A stretch of 8,564 nucleotides of DNA from Proteobacteria bacterium SPGG2 (GTDB lineage: Bacteria; Pseudomonadota; Gammaproteobacteria; Acidiferrobacterales; SPGG2). Position numbers and translations under genes: made by a program. Below are positions 1 to 5,521 of this stretch, in pieces (the stretch's first letter is position 1; the number at the start of each line of letters is the position of its first letter). Where the stretch lies: contig LXTK01000079.1 of NCBI GenBank assembly GCA_001643475.1, positions 1 to 8,564 of the forward strand. Direction: 5' to 3'. The notes beneath the pieces are model-generated. The model was not told the origin of the DNA. It did no database searches and worked only from the letters and a program-made list of their open reading frames with translations.

Positions 1-675
1 TCCGGGTACACAAAGACGGATGCGAACGACGTGTGTCGACGATGCCCCGAATCAAACGGCGATTTGCGAACTAGCCGATGGACACCAGTCTCAGTACGCA
101 AGTATCCATAGACATACTCGCCGGTATATTTGACAGTAGCGCTCTTGATGCCGGCGACCTCACCGACAGACGTCTCGATAAGCTCAGTCTTGAAACCGCG
201 CCGCTCCCCCCAGCGTAGGTACATGCGCAGTAGCATCTCGGCCCAGTCTTGGGCCTCGGTACCCCCGGAGCCGGCCTGAATGTCTACAAACGCATTATTT
301 GCGTCGCTCTCGCCAGAAAACATACGGCGAAATTCAAGATCATCGACGTCGATACCAAGGCTTTTCAGATCCTTGGCTATCGAGTCAACTACATCAGCGT
401 CTTGCTCTTCGCGCGCGAGCTCAAGCAGCTCGCCCGCCTCCGTCAAGCCGACCTCTAGACGATCCAACGCACTCACCTCTTTTTCAAGTCGAGCGCGCTC
501 GCGCCCCAATTCTTGCGCGCGCTCTGGGTTTTTCCAAATCTCGGGGTTTTCGAGTTCGCGTTGAAGCTCTGTAAGACGCTCCCGCTTGACAGTATAGTCA
601 AAGATGCTCCCGTAGGTCACGGGAGCGTTCTTTTAGGTCCTTAAGTTTGGAAATTAGCGGATTAAGGTCTTGCAT
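1..675 (-). CDS. prfB: Peptide chain release factor 2 (RF2), N-terminal two thirds, joined by +1 frameshift, cut by window start
   Basis: RF2 recognises UGA and UAA stop codons and triggers peptide release on the ribosome. The zero frame starts at ATG 675-673 (MQDLNPLISKLKDL...) and hits TGA at 600-598 after 25 codons. Moving to +1 at that point gives a continuous RF2 sequence to the window edge, about 224 residues in all. Recognisable blocks are ENPEIWKNPERAQELGRE, LEFRRMFSGE, DIQAGSGGTEAQDWAEMLLRMYLRW, GEVAGIKSATVK and LRTETGVHRLVRKSPFDSG. The SPF stop-codon-reading tripeptide falls at residues 205-207, the same numbering as in E. coli. The catalytic GGQ loop lies beyond the window, so completeness cannot be judged. 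No Shine-Dalgarno is evident before the ATG and no convincing promoter was found. The gene diverges from msrB across a 163-nt spacer. Confidence 0.97.
597..613 (-). promoter_or_regulatory. prfB: Programmed +1 frameshift site of prfB with internal Shine-Dalgarno-like element
   Basis: On the minus strand the sequence reads ACGGGAG CAT CTT TGA C. The slippery CTT is at 603-601, the in-frame TGA at 600-598, and the C that favours slippage at 597. The purine-rich GGGAG ends 3 nt before CTT, the same spacing as the E. coli prfB stimulator. In the known mechanism, low RF2 makes termination at UGA slow. The peptidyl-tRNA then slips from CUU to UUU and translation continues with GAC, so RF2 regulates its own synthesis. 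Both flanking frames encode conserved RF2 sequence, which excludes a chance frameshift. Confidence 0.95.
606..626 (-). other. Perfect 8-bp hairpin overlapping the prfB frameshift stimulator
   Basis: In the mRNA sense, GCTCCCGT and ACGGGAGC are perfect reverse complements separated by a 5-nt loop (GACCT). The 3' arm contains the whole GGGAG element that should pair with 16S rRNA to stimulate the frameshift. The 3' foot of the stem lies 2 nt before the slippery CTT codon. The hairpin is seen directly; any effect on frameshifting is inference. Confidence 0.6.
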
Positions 676-777
676 AGAGAACTACGCTGAAGATTTCGGT
701 CGGATGGTTCGCGCAAGAATACCGTAAATCTGCCAGGGTTTCACCCAACGATTGCCCTCTCCACCACTTCAAGAATC

Positions 778-806
778 TGGTCAGTAGGACCACAGCCAAG
801 TAAAAT
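778..806 (+). promoter_or_regulatory. Probable sigma-70 promoter of msrB
   Basis: TGGTCA at 778-783 matches 4 of 6 positions of the -35 consensus. TAAAAT at 801-806 matches 5 of 6 of the -10 consensus, and the spacer is exactly 17 nt. Transcription would start near 813, giving a leader of about 26 nt that includes the ribosome binding site at 822-829. Confidence 0.5.
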
Positions 807-838
807 CTCTAATTCGTCCCCAAGAGGAGCACGCCGGT

Positions 839-1267
839 ATGACGCGCAAAGTTTGCAAGACTGATGAGGAATGGCGACAACAGCTGACACCAGAACAATA
901 CGAGGTAACGAGAAGAAAAGCCACGGAACCGCCGTTCACTGGAGAATATCACGATTGTAAAGAAGAAGGTGTGTATCAGTGTATGTGCTGTGGCAACGAC
1001 TTGTTTGATTCCGAGACAAAATTCGACTCGGGCACTGGTTGGCCAAGTTTCTACACGCCAATCGCTGAAGAGAACGTAACTACCGAAACGGATAAGAGCT
1101 TGTTCACACGACGGACCGAAGTACTATGTAATAAGTGCGGTGCCCACCTCGGTCATGTTTTCAATGACGGCCCAAAACCAACCGGCCAACGTTACTGCAT
1201 CAATTCTGCTGCATTAAACCTGAACCCCTCCCCATCCCTCCCCGACAAGCCGGGAGGGAATAAGTAG
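839..1267 (+). CDS. msrB: Peptide-methionine (R)-S-oxide reductase MsrB
   Basis: This enzyme reduces methionine-R-sulfoxide in oxidised proteins, usually with thioredoxin as electron donor, and is probably cytoplasmic since no signal peptide is seen. The SelR/MsrB fold spans about residues 10-126. Zinc ligands are C48 and C51 (YQCMCCG) and C97 and C100 (LCNKCG). The catalytic cysteine is C120 in RYCINSAAL. GTEPPFTG-like (ATEPPFTG), FDSGTGWPSFY and AHLGHVFNDGP are family signatures. The usual resolving cysteine (GCGWPSF in E. coli) is Thr66 here, so recycling must use another thiol or direct reduction. A strong AAGAGGAG Shine-Dalgarno at 822-829 lies 9 nt before the ATG. The last 15 or so residues (NPSPSLPDKPGGNK) are not family sequence and are encoded by a palindromic repeat that reads through the gene end. 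Confidence 0.96.
   Translation: MTRKVCKTDEEWRQQLTPEQYEVTRRKATEPPFTGEYHDCKEEGVYQCMCCGNDLFDSETKFDSGTGWPSFYTPIAEENVTTETDKSLFTRRTEVLCNKCGAHLGHVFNDGPKPTGQRYCINSAALNLNPSPSLPDKPGGNK
1225..1260 (+). repeat. REP-like palindromic repeat, copy A, at the 3' end of msrB
   Basis: TCCCTCCC at 1235-1242 and GGGAGGGA at 1252-1259 form a perfect 8-bp stem around a 9-nt loop containing ACAAGC. A preceding CCCCTCCCC run at 1225-1233 belongs to the same unit. The layout matches C-rich/G-rich palindromic intergenic elements known in many proteobacterial genomes. The element forms the last codons of msrB. No T-run follows, so it is not a standard intrinsic terminator. Confidence 0.6.
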
Positions 1268-1329
1268 CGATCGAAAACTCGATGCCTGGCTTGACGCTAC
1301 AGCCGTTTCACCGTCGCTGCATGATCCAT

Positions 1330-1374
1330 TTCCCCCTCCCCTTGTAGCTTGTGGGAAGGGGTCAGGGGGAGGAA
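1330..1374 (-). repeat. REP-like palindromic repeat, copy B, inverted relative to copy A
   Basis: CCCCC (1332-1336) and CCCCTT (1338-1343) pair with AAGGGG (1356-1361) and GGGGG (1365-1369). This makes an 11-bp interrupted stem with a 12-nt loop. Read on the minus strand the unit is CCTCCCCCTGACCCCTTCCC, then ACAAGC, then a GGGGAGGGGG arm, which resembles copy A in the opposite orientation. The stop codon of the neighbouring substrate-binding protein (1364-1362) lies in its internal loop. The two copies may work as a bidirectional 3'-end structure for the convergent genes. Confidence 0.6.
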
Positions 1375-2477
1375 GCATCCGCATATACTTCTGGAAAGAA
1401 TACCTCCTTCCAGTCGGAAGGCGCCTTTTTAATCGTTCCCGTCTTGCGCATGAACTTCGCGTACCTCATGATGTTTAGCGGCACAACACCAAATCTAGTG
1501 TCAGCTTGTGTGATGACGGCATGTACGAAATCAAGCGAGAGGCCCGAATCAGCTTGCTGGATGTAGACCTCGGCTGCATAGCGTTTGTCTTGTTCTAGAA
1601 TCCCTATCGCCTCCTTAACCGCTTCATACACGGCGCGAAAGGTCTTAGGGTTAGCCTCGCGAAATTGGCCACGAGCCCACATCGCCGTAAACGTGGTGGG
1701 TCCACCCAAGACGTCATACGAACTAAATACCTGGTGTATGTTGGGGTCCTTCAATTCTTGATATTGGAAAGGTGGACTAGTCAGGTGAGCTGTTATTTCG
1801 GACTTACCGGAGAGTAAAGCCGTGCGCGCGTTCGGATGGGCCATCGACACTGTGAGCCTGTCGAGCTGTGCGTAATTCTGCTCGCCAAATGTCTGCGCCG
1901 CCGCCATCTGCAAGATCACGGCCTGTATCGAATTCTTGACCCTAGGGAGGGCGATTCGGTCTTTCTCGGTGAAGTCCCTGAGACTGTTGACGTTGGGATT
2001 GCGGCTATTCAAGTACAAGGGCATGGAACTTAGCGCCGCAACACCTTTGATTCTTGTACGTGCCCTGGTGTTGTCCCACATTGTGAGCATCGGTACGATG
2101 CCACCGGAAGCAAAATCCAACAACCCGGCTTTTAGCGCATCATTCATTACCTTGCCGGACGGATATCGATTCCACCTAACTCGCAGGTTCCCCAATCCGA
2201 CCGCACTAGCGTGTTTCTCGATTAGGCTGTACTGCCGCATGATCATCAACGGCAGATATGCCACACCGTACTGCTGTGCAATACTTATCTCATCGACTTC
2301 TTCGCGTTTTTCCTCGTTCCCGATTTTCCGGCTTGGTTGCAGTTCTATATTTATGGCCAGCGCATTTGGGTTGGCACCTACCAAGGGGAACATGAACAGG
2401 GCTACAAAGGTAAGGGCGTACTTGCGAAGGCGTGTTGCGGGCGTGCGGGATGATACGCCAATCGTGTGTCGGTCCAT
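1362..2477 (-). CDS. Exported substrate-binding protein, NMT1/SsuA/Tau-type ABC transporter family
   Basis: Predicted 371-residue periplasmic solute-binding protein. A basic n-region (RLRKYA, residues 16-21) and hydrophobic core (LTFVALFMFPLVGA) lead to a likely cleavage after NALA at residue 41. The mature part shows NMT1/SBP features: GVAYLPLMIMRQYSLIEKHA near its start, a KAGLLDFASGGIVPML segment, and TFTAMWARGQFREANPKTFRAVYEAVKEA, the usual C-terminal lobe pattern. ATG 2477-2475 was chosen because it places the signal peptide near the N-terminus and lies 7 nt after the sseA stop, with AAAGGTG upstream. Extending to 2561 would overlap sseA by 77 nt. No permease or ATPase gene is in the window. 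The ligand is unknown; sulfonates, taurine, nitrate and pyrimidines are all family substrates. Pairing with a sulfurtransferase makes an organosulfur ligand an attractive guess only. The last codons come from repeat copy B. Confidence 0.8.
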   Translation of the reverse strand: MDRHTIGVSSRTPATRLRKYALTFVALFMFPLVGANPNALAINIELQPSRKIGNEEKREEVDEISIAQQYGVAYLPLMIMRQYSLIEKHASAVGLGNLRVRWNRYPSGKVMNDALKAGLLDFASGGIVPMLTMWDNTRARTRIKGVAALSSMPLYLNSRNPNVNSLRDFTEKDRIALPRVKNSIQAVILQMAAAQTFGEQNYAQLDRLTVSMAHPNARTALLSGKSEITAHLTSPPFQYQELKDPNIHQVFSSYDVLGGPTTFTAMWARGQFREANPKTFRAVYEAVKEAIGILEQDKRYAAEVYIQQADSGLSLDFVHAVITQADTRFGVVPLNIMRYAKFMRKTGTIKKAPSDWKEVFFPEVYADASSP

Positions 2478-2484
2478 GTCTCGC

Positions 2485-3330
2485 TTAGGCACCTTTCGTA
2501 ACTGGTCGGCTATTATCGGTGATCCATTCGCTCCAACTCCCAGCATATAACTTCGCCCCAAAGAAACCGGCCCTTTCTAATGCCAATAGCGTGTGGCAAG
2601 CGGTTATACCGGAACCACACATTGAGACTGTCGACTCAGGGGGAGTGCCCGCGAGCAAATCGGCGAATTGACCATATAACACATCATCGGCAAGAAAACA
2701 GCCGTTCTCGTCTAGGTTATCCTCAAGCGGGCGATTGATGGCACCGGGAATGTGTCCCGCGACCTTGTCTAATGGTTCTACGTCGCCGACAAACCGTTCG
2801 TGGGTACGGTTGTCCAAGAATTTGCGTCCACCTCGCGCTAGCAGCTCTTCGACGTCCTTCGTTGTCACCCAACGGCTATCGTCGGTACTGAATTCAAATG
2901 TTCTCGGCGAAACCGTTGGCGTATAGGCAGTAAGCGGACGCCCTTCTCGCCGCCATTTTGACAAGCCACCATCTAGCAAGGCCACACCGTCATGGCCAAG
3001 CCATCGCAGCAACCACCACAATCGCCCGGCGATGGCTCCATGACTGTCGTCATAGGCCACAACCTGTTTGCTTGCGTCAACGCCCCACTGTCCGAGTTTG
3101 TGCGCCAGCACGGTCGGGTCCGGTAGCGGGTGGCGGCCGCTAGTGGGGATGATCGGTGAAGACAAGTCCTCATCCAGGTGTGCATAGTGCGCACCAGGGA
3201 TATGACCTTCAAGATAAGCCCGCGCGCCAGCCGATGGGTCGGTCAGGACGAAACTGCAATCAAAAATGACCCAAGCAGGATCTTGTAGATGGGACACCAG
3301 GGTTTGGGTATCAACGAGCGTAGTAAGCAT
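2485..3330 (-). CDS. sseA: 3-mercaptopyruvate/thiosulfate sulfurtransferase, tandem rhodanese
   Basis: This enzyme transfers sulfane sulfur from 3-mercaptopyruvate or thiosulfate to thiophilic acceptors through a cysteine persulfide. Two rhodanese domains are visible. The inactive N-terminal domain (about 5-130) has YLEGHIPGAHYAHLDEDLS and LLDGGLSKW. The catalytic domain (about 155-275) has FLDNRTHERFVGDVEPLD, AGHIPGAINRP and active-site loop CGSGITA with Cys238. CGSG-T/V-TA is the mercaptopyruvate-type loop, whereas thiosulfate rhodaneses usually have CRKG-V-T. The length of 281 residues and the Cys238 numbering equal those of E. coli SseA. No signal peptide is seen, so it should be cytoplasmic. 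No clear Shine-Dalgarno precedes the ATG. It is the first gene of a tight pair with the downstream substrate-binding protein. Confidence 0.92.
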   Translation of the reverse strand: MLTTLVDTQTLVSHLQDPAWVIFDCSFVLTDPSAGARAYLEGHIPGAHYAHLDEDLSSPIIPTSGRHPLPDPTVLAHKLGQWGVDASKQVVAYDDSHGAIAGRLWWLLRWLGHDGVALLDGGLSKWRREGRPLTAYTPTVSPRTFEFSTDDSRWVTTKDVEELLARGGRKFLDNRTHERFVGDVEPLDKVAGHIPGAINRPLEDNLDENGCFLADDVLYGQFADLLAGTPPESTVSMCGSGITACHTLLALERAGFFGAKLYAGSWSEWITDNSRPVTKGA

Positions 3331-3367
3331 AGCGCTAGATATTATGGAAGAGCACCGATGTATCTAC

Positions 3368-3385
3368 CACCATGGCTGCATGGTG
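3368..3385. promoter_or_regulatory. Perfect inverted repeat in the sseA / PilZ divergent spacer, possible operator
   Basis: CACCATG (3368-3374) and CATGGTG (3379-3385) are perfect 7-bp reverse complements around GCTG. The site lies 38 nt before the sseA start and about 100 nt before the first PilZ gene, in a 158-nt divergent spacer. It could bind a dimeric regulator or form a leader hairpin. No regulator gene is in the window, so the role is inference. Confidence 0.35.
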
Positions 3386-3488
3386 CCAACGACCGATCAA
3401 ATATGATATATCCCTTCCGTACAACTAGATATAGATTACAATATCCGCGTCGGATAGATCCGGCGTGGGAAGGATTTCCGAGGAAACC

Positions 3489-3815
3489 ATGATGTCCGAC
3501 GACCGCCGTTTAGGCCCGCGGCGCTGGGTCCAGGTATCGGCAATAATTAACCACAATCGTGTGGGTATGACTCGTTGCAGGCTACGAGACATCAGTCTTG
3601 AAGGTGCGTTCGTGGAAACCGGGAAACGCATCCTAGAGCGAGACGATAGCGTAGAGCTTGTGCTCAAAGTCCGCGCCGGGAAGCGTAGCCAACATTGTCG
3701 TGTTCCTGCCAAAGTGGCCCGCGTGTCAGATGAAGGTGCCGCTCTCGTTTTCGATGACCCCGACGAAGAGCTCTATCGCACCCTATTTGATATCGTTCAT
3801 ATACACGCTCGCTAG
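3489..3815 (+). CDS. Single-domain PilZ protein, predicted c-di-GMP receptor (first of pair)
   Basis: Small soluble PilZ protein of about 108 residues. Both c-di-GMP-binding signatures are intact: RxxxR as RLGPR near the N-terminus, and DxSxxG as DISLEG followed by AFVET. The rest is the expected beta-barrel (VELVLKVRAG, VPAKVARVSDEGAALVF) and a C-terminal helix (EELYRTLFDIV). PilZ proteins bind c-di-GMP and usually act on motility, pili, polysaccharide or transcription; nothing here shows which. ATG 3489 or the adjacent ATG 3492 was preferred to GTG 3465 because GAGG at 3480-3483 is well placed and because the protein then starts M-M-S-D-D-R-R-L-G-P-R, like its neighbour. It is followed on the same strand after 139 nt by a second, related PilZ gene, probably a tandem duplicate. 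Confidence 0.88.
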   Translation: MMSDDRRLGPRRWVQVSAIINHNRVGMTRCRLRDISLEGAFVETGKRILERDDSVELVLKVRAGKRSQHCRVPAKVARVSDEGAALVFDDPDEELYRTLFDIVHIHAR

Positions 3816-3954
3816 ACGGCAGCGCATCCATCGGATCTTCGATGAATCACCCGCATAGTTCAGCTAGAATAGACAGGGTCGGTCGGCAAGTGCGCTTGGC
3901 TGAGAATCTAGGAACGCTGCTTTAGTCGGCAACAATCGATTGGCGAGGCAAGGG

Positions 3955-4275
3955 ATGGCAAGTGATCGACGGTTAGGACCACGAAAACAGATAACACTAG
4001 AAGTTCTGGTCAGCGATCGTAAACGTGGCGCAAAGTCCTGTCAGACTCGCGACATCAGCCTCGACGGCGCGTTTATCGAAACACAGGATGTAACGCTAAA
4101 AAAGAAAGCCAAAATCGACCTGATTCTAAAGATTCCTTCCAACCGGGGAGCTACCGATTACCCCGTGCAAGCCAAAGTCACGAGCGTCGAAAAGCACGGC
4201 GTAACGGTTATCTTCGGCAATCTCGAAGAACAGACGTATAAAGCCCTCGTCGACCTGCTTTACCCAGAAGAGTAA
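3955..4275 (+). CDS. Single-domain PilZ protein, predicted c-di-GMP receptor (second of pair)
   Basis: PilZ protein of 106 residues starting MASDRRLGPRKQ. RxxxR is RLGPR and DxSxxG is DISLDG, followed by AFIET, so nucleotide binding should be retained. It aligns end to end with the preceding PilZ protein: shared DRRLGPR, RDISL-G-AF-ET, LILK/LVLK, AKV and a C-terminal helix, with the strands between them quite different. ATG 3955 was chosen over TTG 3940 because GAGG at 3945-3948 sits 6 nt upstream and the start then matches its paralogue. It may be co-transcribed with the first gene; the 139-nt spacer has a TAGAAT hexamer but no good -35, so a separate promoter is uncertain. Its stop codon is only 5 nt from the stop of the convergent DUF4124 gene. 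Confidence 0.88.
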   Translation: MASDRRLGPRKQITLEVLVSDRKRGAKSCQTRDISLDGAFIETQDVTLKKKAKIDLILKIPSNRGATDYPVQAKVTSVEKHGVTVIFGNLEEQTYKALVDLLYPEE

Positions 4276-4280
4276 ATCGA

Positions 4281-4733
4281 CTAACGGTGAGGAATGCGGG
4301 GAATCCTGCCGCCCCTGGGGATGCCAGCTCGCCGAGGGCGGCGCCGAGGCACAGCCGGCGTCGGTCTTGGAGGCGGGGTTGGCACGATGCCACGGCGGCG
4401 TTCGCTTCTAAACGGTTGATCAGAGGTGATAATGGCACCCTTTTCTGCCGTACTGAGCCCGCCGGATCCCGAAGATGGCGCTTGAGGTCCGCTGCCGCCC
4501 AAGCGCCCGTAGTCGCTAGACGGTTCTGTGGGCTTTGGTAGTACAAACTTCGTGACGCCTTCATTGGGATCGATGTCTTTTTCCTCGACCTCACTGGCAT
4601 TTGCTGGCGGCAGGTGGTCCTGATACGTCACATTGCCCTCCTCGTCCACCCATTTGTACAGCTTGACAGCATGCGTTAGCGGCGCGTGAATCCCCATCAT
4701 TAACAAAAGAGCAAACAAAACATTGGGCTTCAC
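4281..4733 (-). CDS. Secreted DUF4124-domain protein with Pro/Arg-rich tail
   Basis: A 150-residue exported protein of unknown function. A signal peptide (residues 1-22, MKPNVLFALLLMMGIHAPLTHA) is followed at once by the DUF4124 signature VKLYKWVDEEGNVTYQDHLPP. A Ser/Gly linker comes next, and then a basic tail rich in Pro and Arg (about residues 112-150). The start is GTG 4733-4731. GAGG at 4743-4740 lies 6 nt upstream, whereas the upstream ATG (4769) and TTG (4793) have no ribosome binding site and would bury the signal peptide. No lipobox cysteine is present, so the product should be periplasmic rather than a lipoprotein. It is the last gene of the apparent protease-channel-DUF4124 operon, 66 nt after the channel stop. 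DUF4124 proteins are common in Gammaproteobacteria but have no settled role. Confidence 0.82.
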   Translation of the reverse strand: MKPNVLFALLLMMGIHAPLTHAVKLYKWVDEEGNVTYQDHLPPANASEVEEKDIDPNEGVTKFVLPKPTEPSSDYGRLGGSGPQAPSSGSGGLSTAEKGAIITSDQPFRSERRRGIVPTPPPRPTPAVPRRRPRRAGIPRGGRIPRIPHR

Positions 4734-4799
4734 AGCTGACCTCGATGTTCCGGCATCTTGAATACGCATCCAGGACAACACGAGCTTACACAAATTCGA

Positions 4800-5486
4800 T
4801 TACTTTGCATACGACTGTGAAATATGCACGCCGACCAGACGTGCGATCAACACAGTCAAATAGATCTGACCGACCACGGCCTCGAGAGTGGTAAGCGAAC
4901 GGGCGACTGGACCAGCAGGCGTGATATCGCCGTAGCCCAGTGTGGTTAGGGTCACGAAGCTGTAATAGAAAAAGTCGGGAAGGACATCTGCTTGACTTGT
5001 CTGGCCCGACACCGCCATAGCAAAGGACCCGGGCTCAAGCAATGCCACAAACGAATATGTAAACGCCCAGCTCAGACCGATTAACAGGTAACCACATATG
5101 GCGCCGAAGATCATGTCGTGGGTAACGCTTTTTTGCTGCAGTACATACGAGATAATGATAATGGCGTTAAACAAAAAGAACATCGCACCAAAACCATAAT
5201 CGATTTCTAGCAATACCGGATCCGTATAAAAATAATTAGACCAACGCCCACCGAACATCGGAATGGCTAGCAGCAAGGCGATAACCAAAAGTATTTTCTT
5301 GTCGACAAGTGTGTATATCCCTGCTACAAGCATGGCGAGCAGCAGGATGTCGAGCACGATGGTTGCCATCGGGCTGCCTTGGAAGAAGGGATAGATAACA
5401 AACAATGCGAGAAGCGCGATTAGAAGGTATAAGAACTTGCCCCCGAATTGCGCCAATCTATGTGTACCTTTTCCAGCTGTACTCAT
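4800..5486 (-). CDS. Potassium channel-like membrane protein (Ion_trans_2 pore)
   Basis: A 228-residue inner-membrane protein with six predicted helices at about 18-36, 41-60, 64-79, 97-116, 126-150 and 198-219. A pore loop lies between the last two. The selectivity filter is TTLGYGD at 181-187, a close match to the K+ channel signature TVGYGD, preceded by FFYYSFVTL as usual. No row of arginines is seen in the helices before the pore, so classical voltage sensing is unlikely. There is no RCK/TrkA domain and almost no cytoplasmic C-terminus, so ligand gating through such a domain is absent. It follows the HtrA-type protease after 35 nt and precedes the DUF4124 gene, suggesting co-transcription. 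The ribosome binding site is weak. Selectivity for K+ is inferred from the filter. Confidence 0.87.
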   Translation of the reverse strand: MSTAGKGTHRLAQFGGKFLYLLIALLALFVIYPFFQGSPMATIVLDILLLAMLVAGIYTLVDKKILLVIALLLAIPMFGGRWSNYFYTDPVLLEIDYGFGAMFFLFNAIIIISYVLQQKSVTHDMIFGAICGYLLIGLSWAFTYSFVALLEPGSFAMAVSGQTSQADVLPDFFYYSFVTLTTLGYGDITPAGPVARSLTTLEAVVGQIYLTVLIARLVGVHISQSYAK

Positions 5487-5521
5487 CGTGGTGTCAATAC
5501 CTAGTCGGAAACCGCAGGATC

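Noticed and set aside
249..574. Three overlapping plus-strand frames near the window start
   Set aside because: They lie opposite prfB and are Ser/Arg-rich artefacts of its codon usage.
598..600. prfB as a frameshifted pseudogene
   Set aside because: The exact CTT TGA C site with a correctly spaced stimulator is the programmed site, and RF2 sequence continues cleanly after it.
1936..2550. 204-codon open frame on the plus strand
   Set aside because: Lies antisense within the substrate-binding protein gene, has no family resemblance and no ribosome binding site; a codon-usage shadow.
2478..2561. Upstream ATG for the substrate-binding protein giving 399 residues
   Set aside because: It would overlap sseA by 77 nt and add 28 residues before a well-formed signal peptide.
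3415..3442. Promoter for the first PilZ gene (TTCCGT and TACAAT, 16-nt spacer)
   Set aside because: The -10 is fair but the -35 matches only two positions; not enough to annotate.
4734..4793. TTG 4793 or ATG 4769 start for the DUF4124 protein
   Set aside because: Neither has a ribosome binding site, while GTG 4733 has GAGG at ideal spacing and begins the signal peptide.
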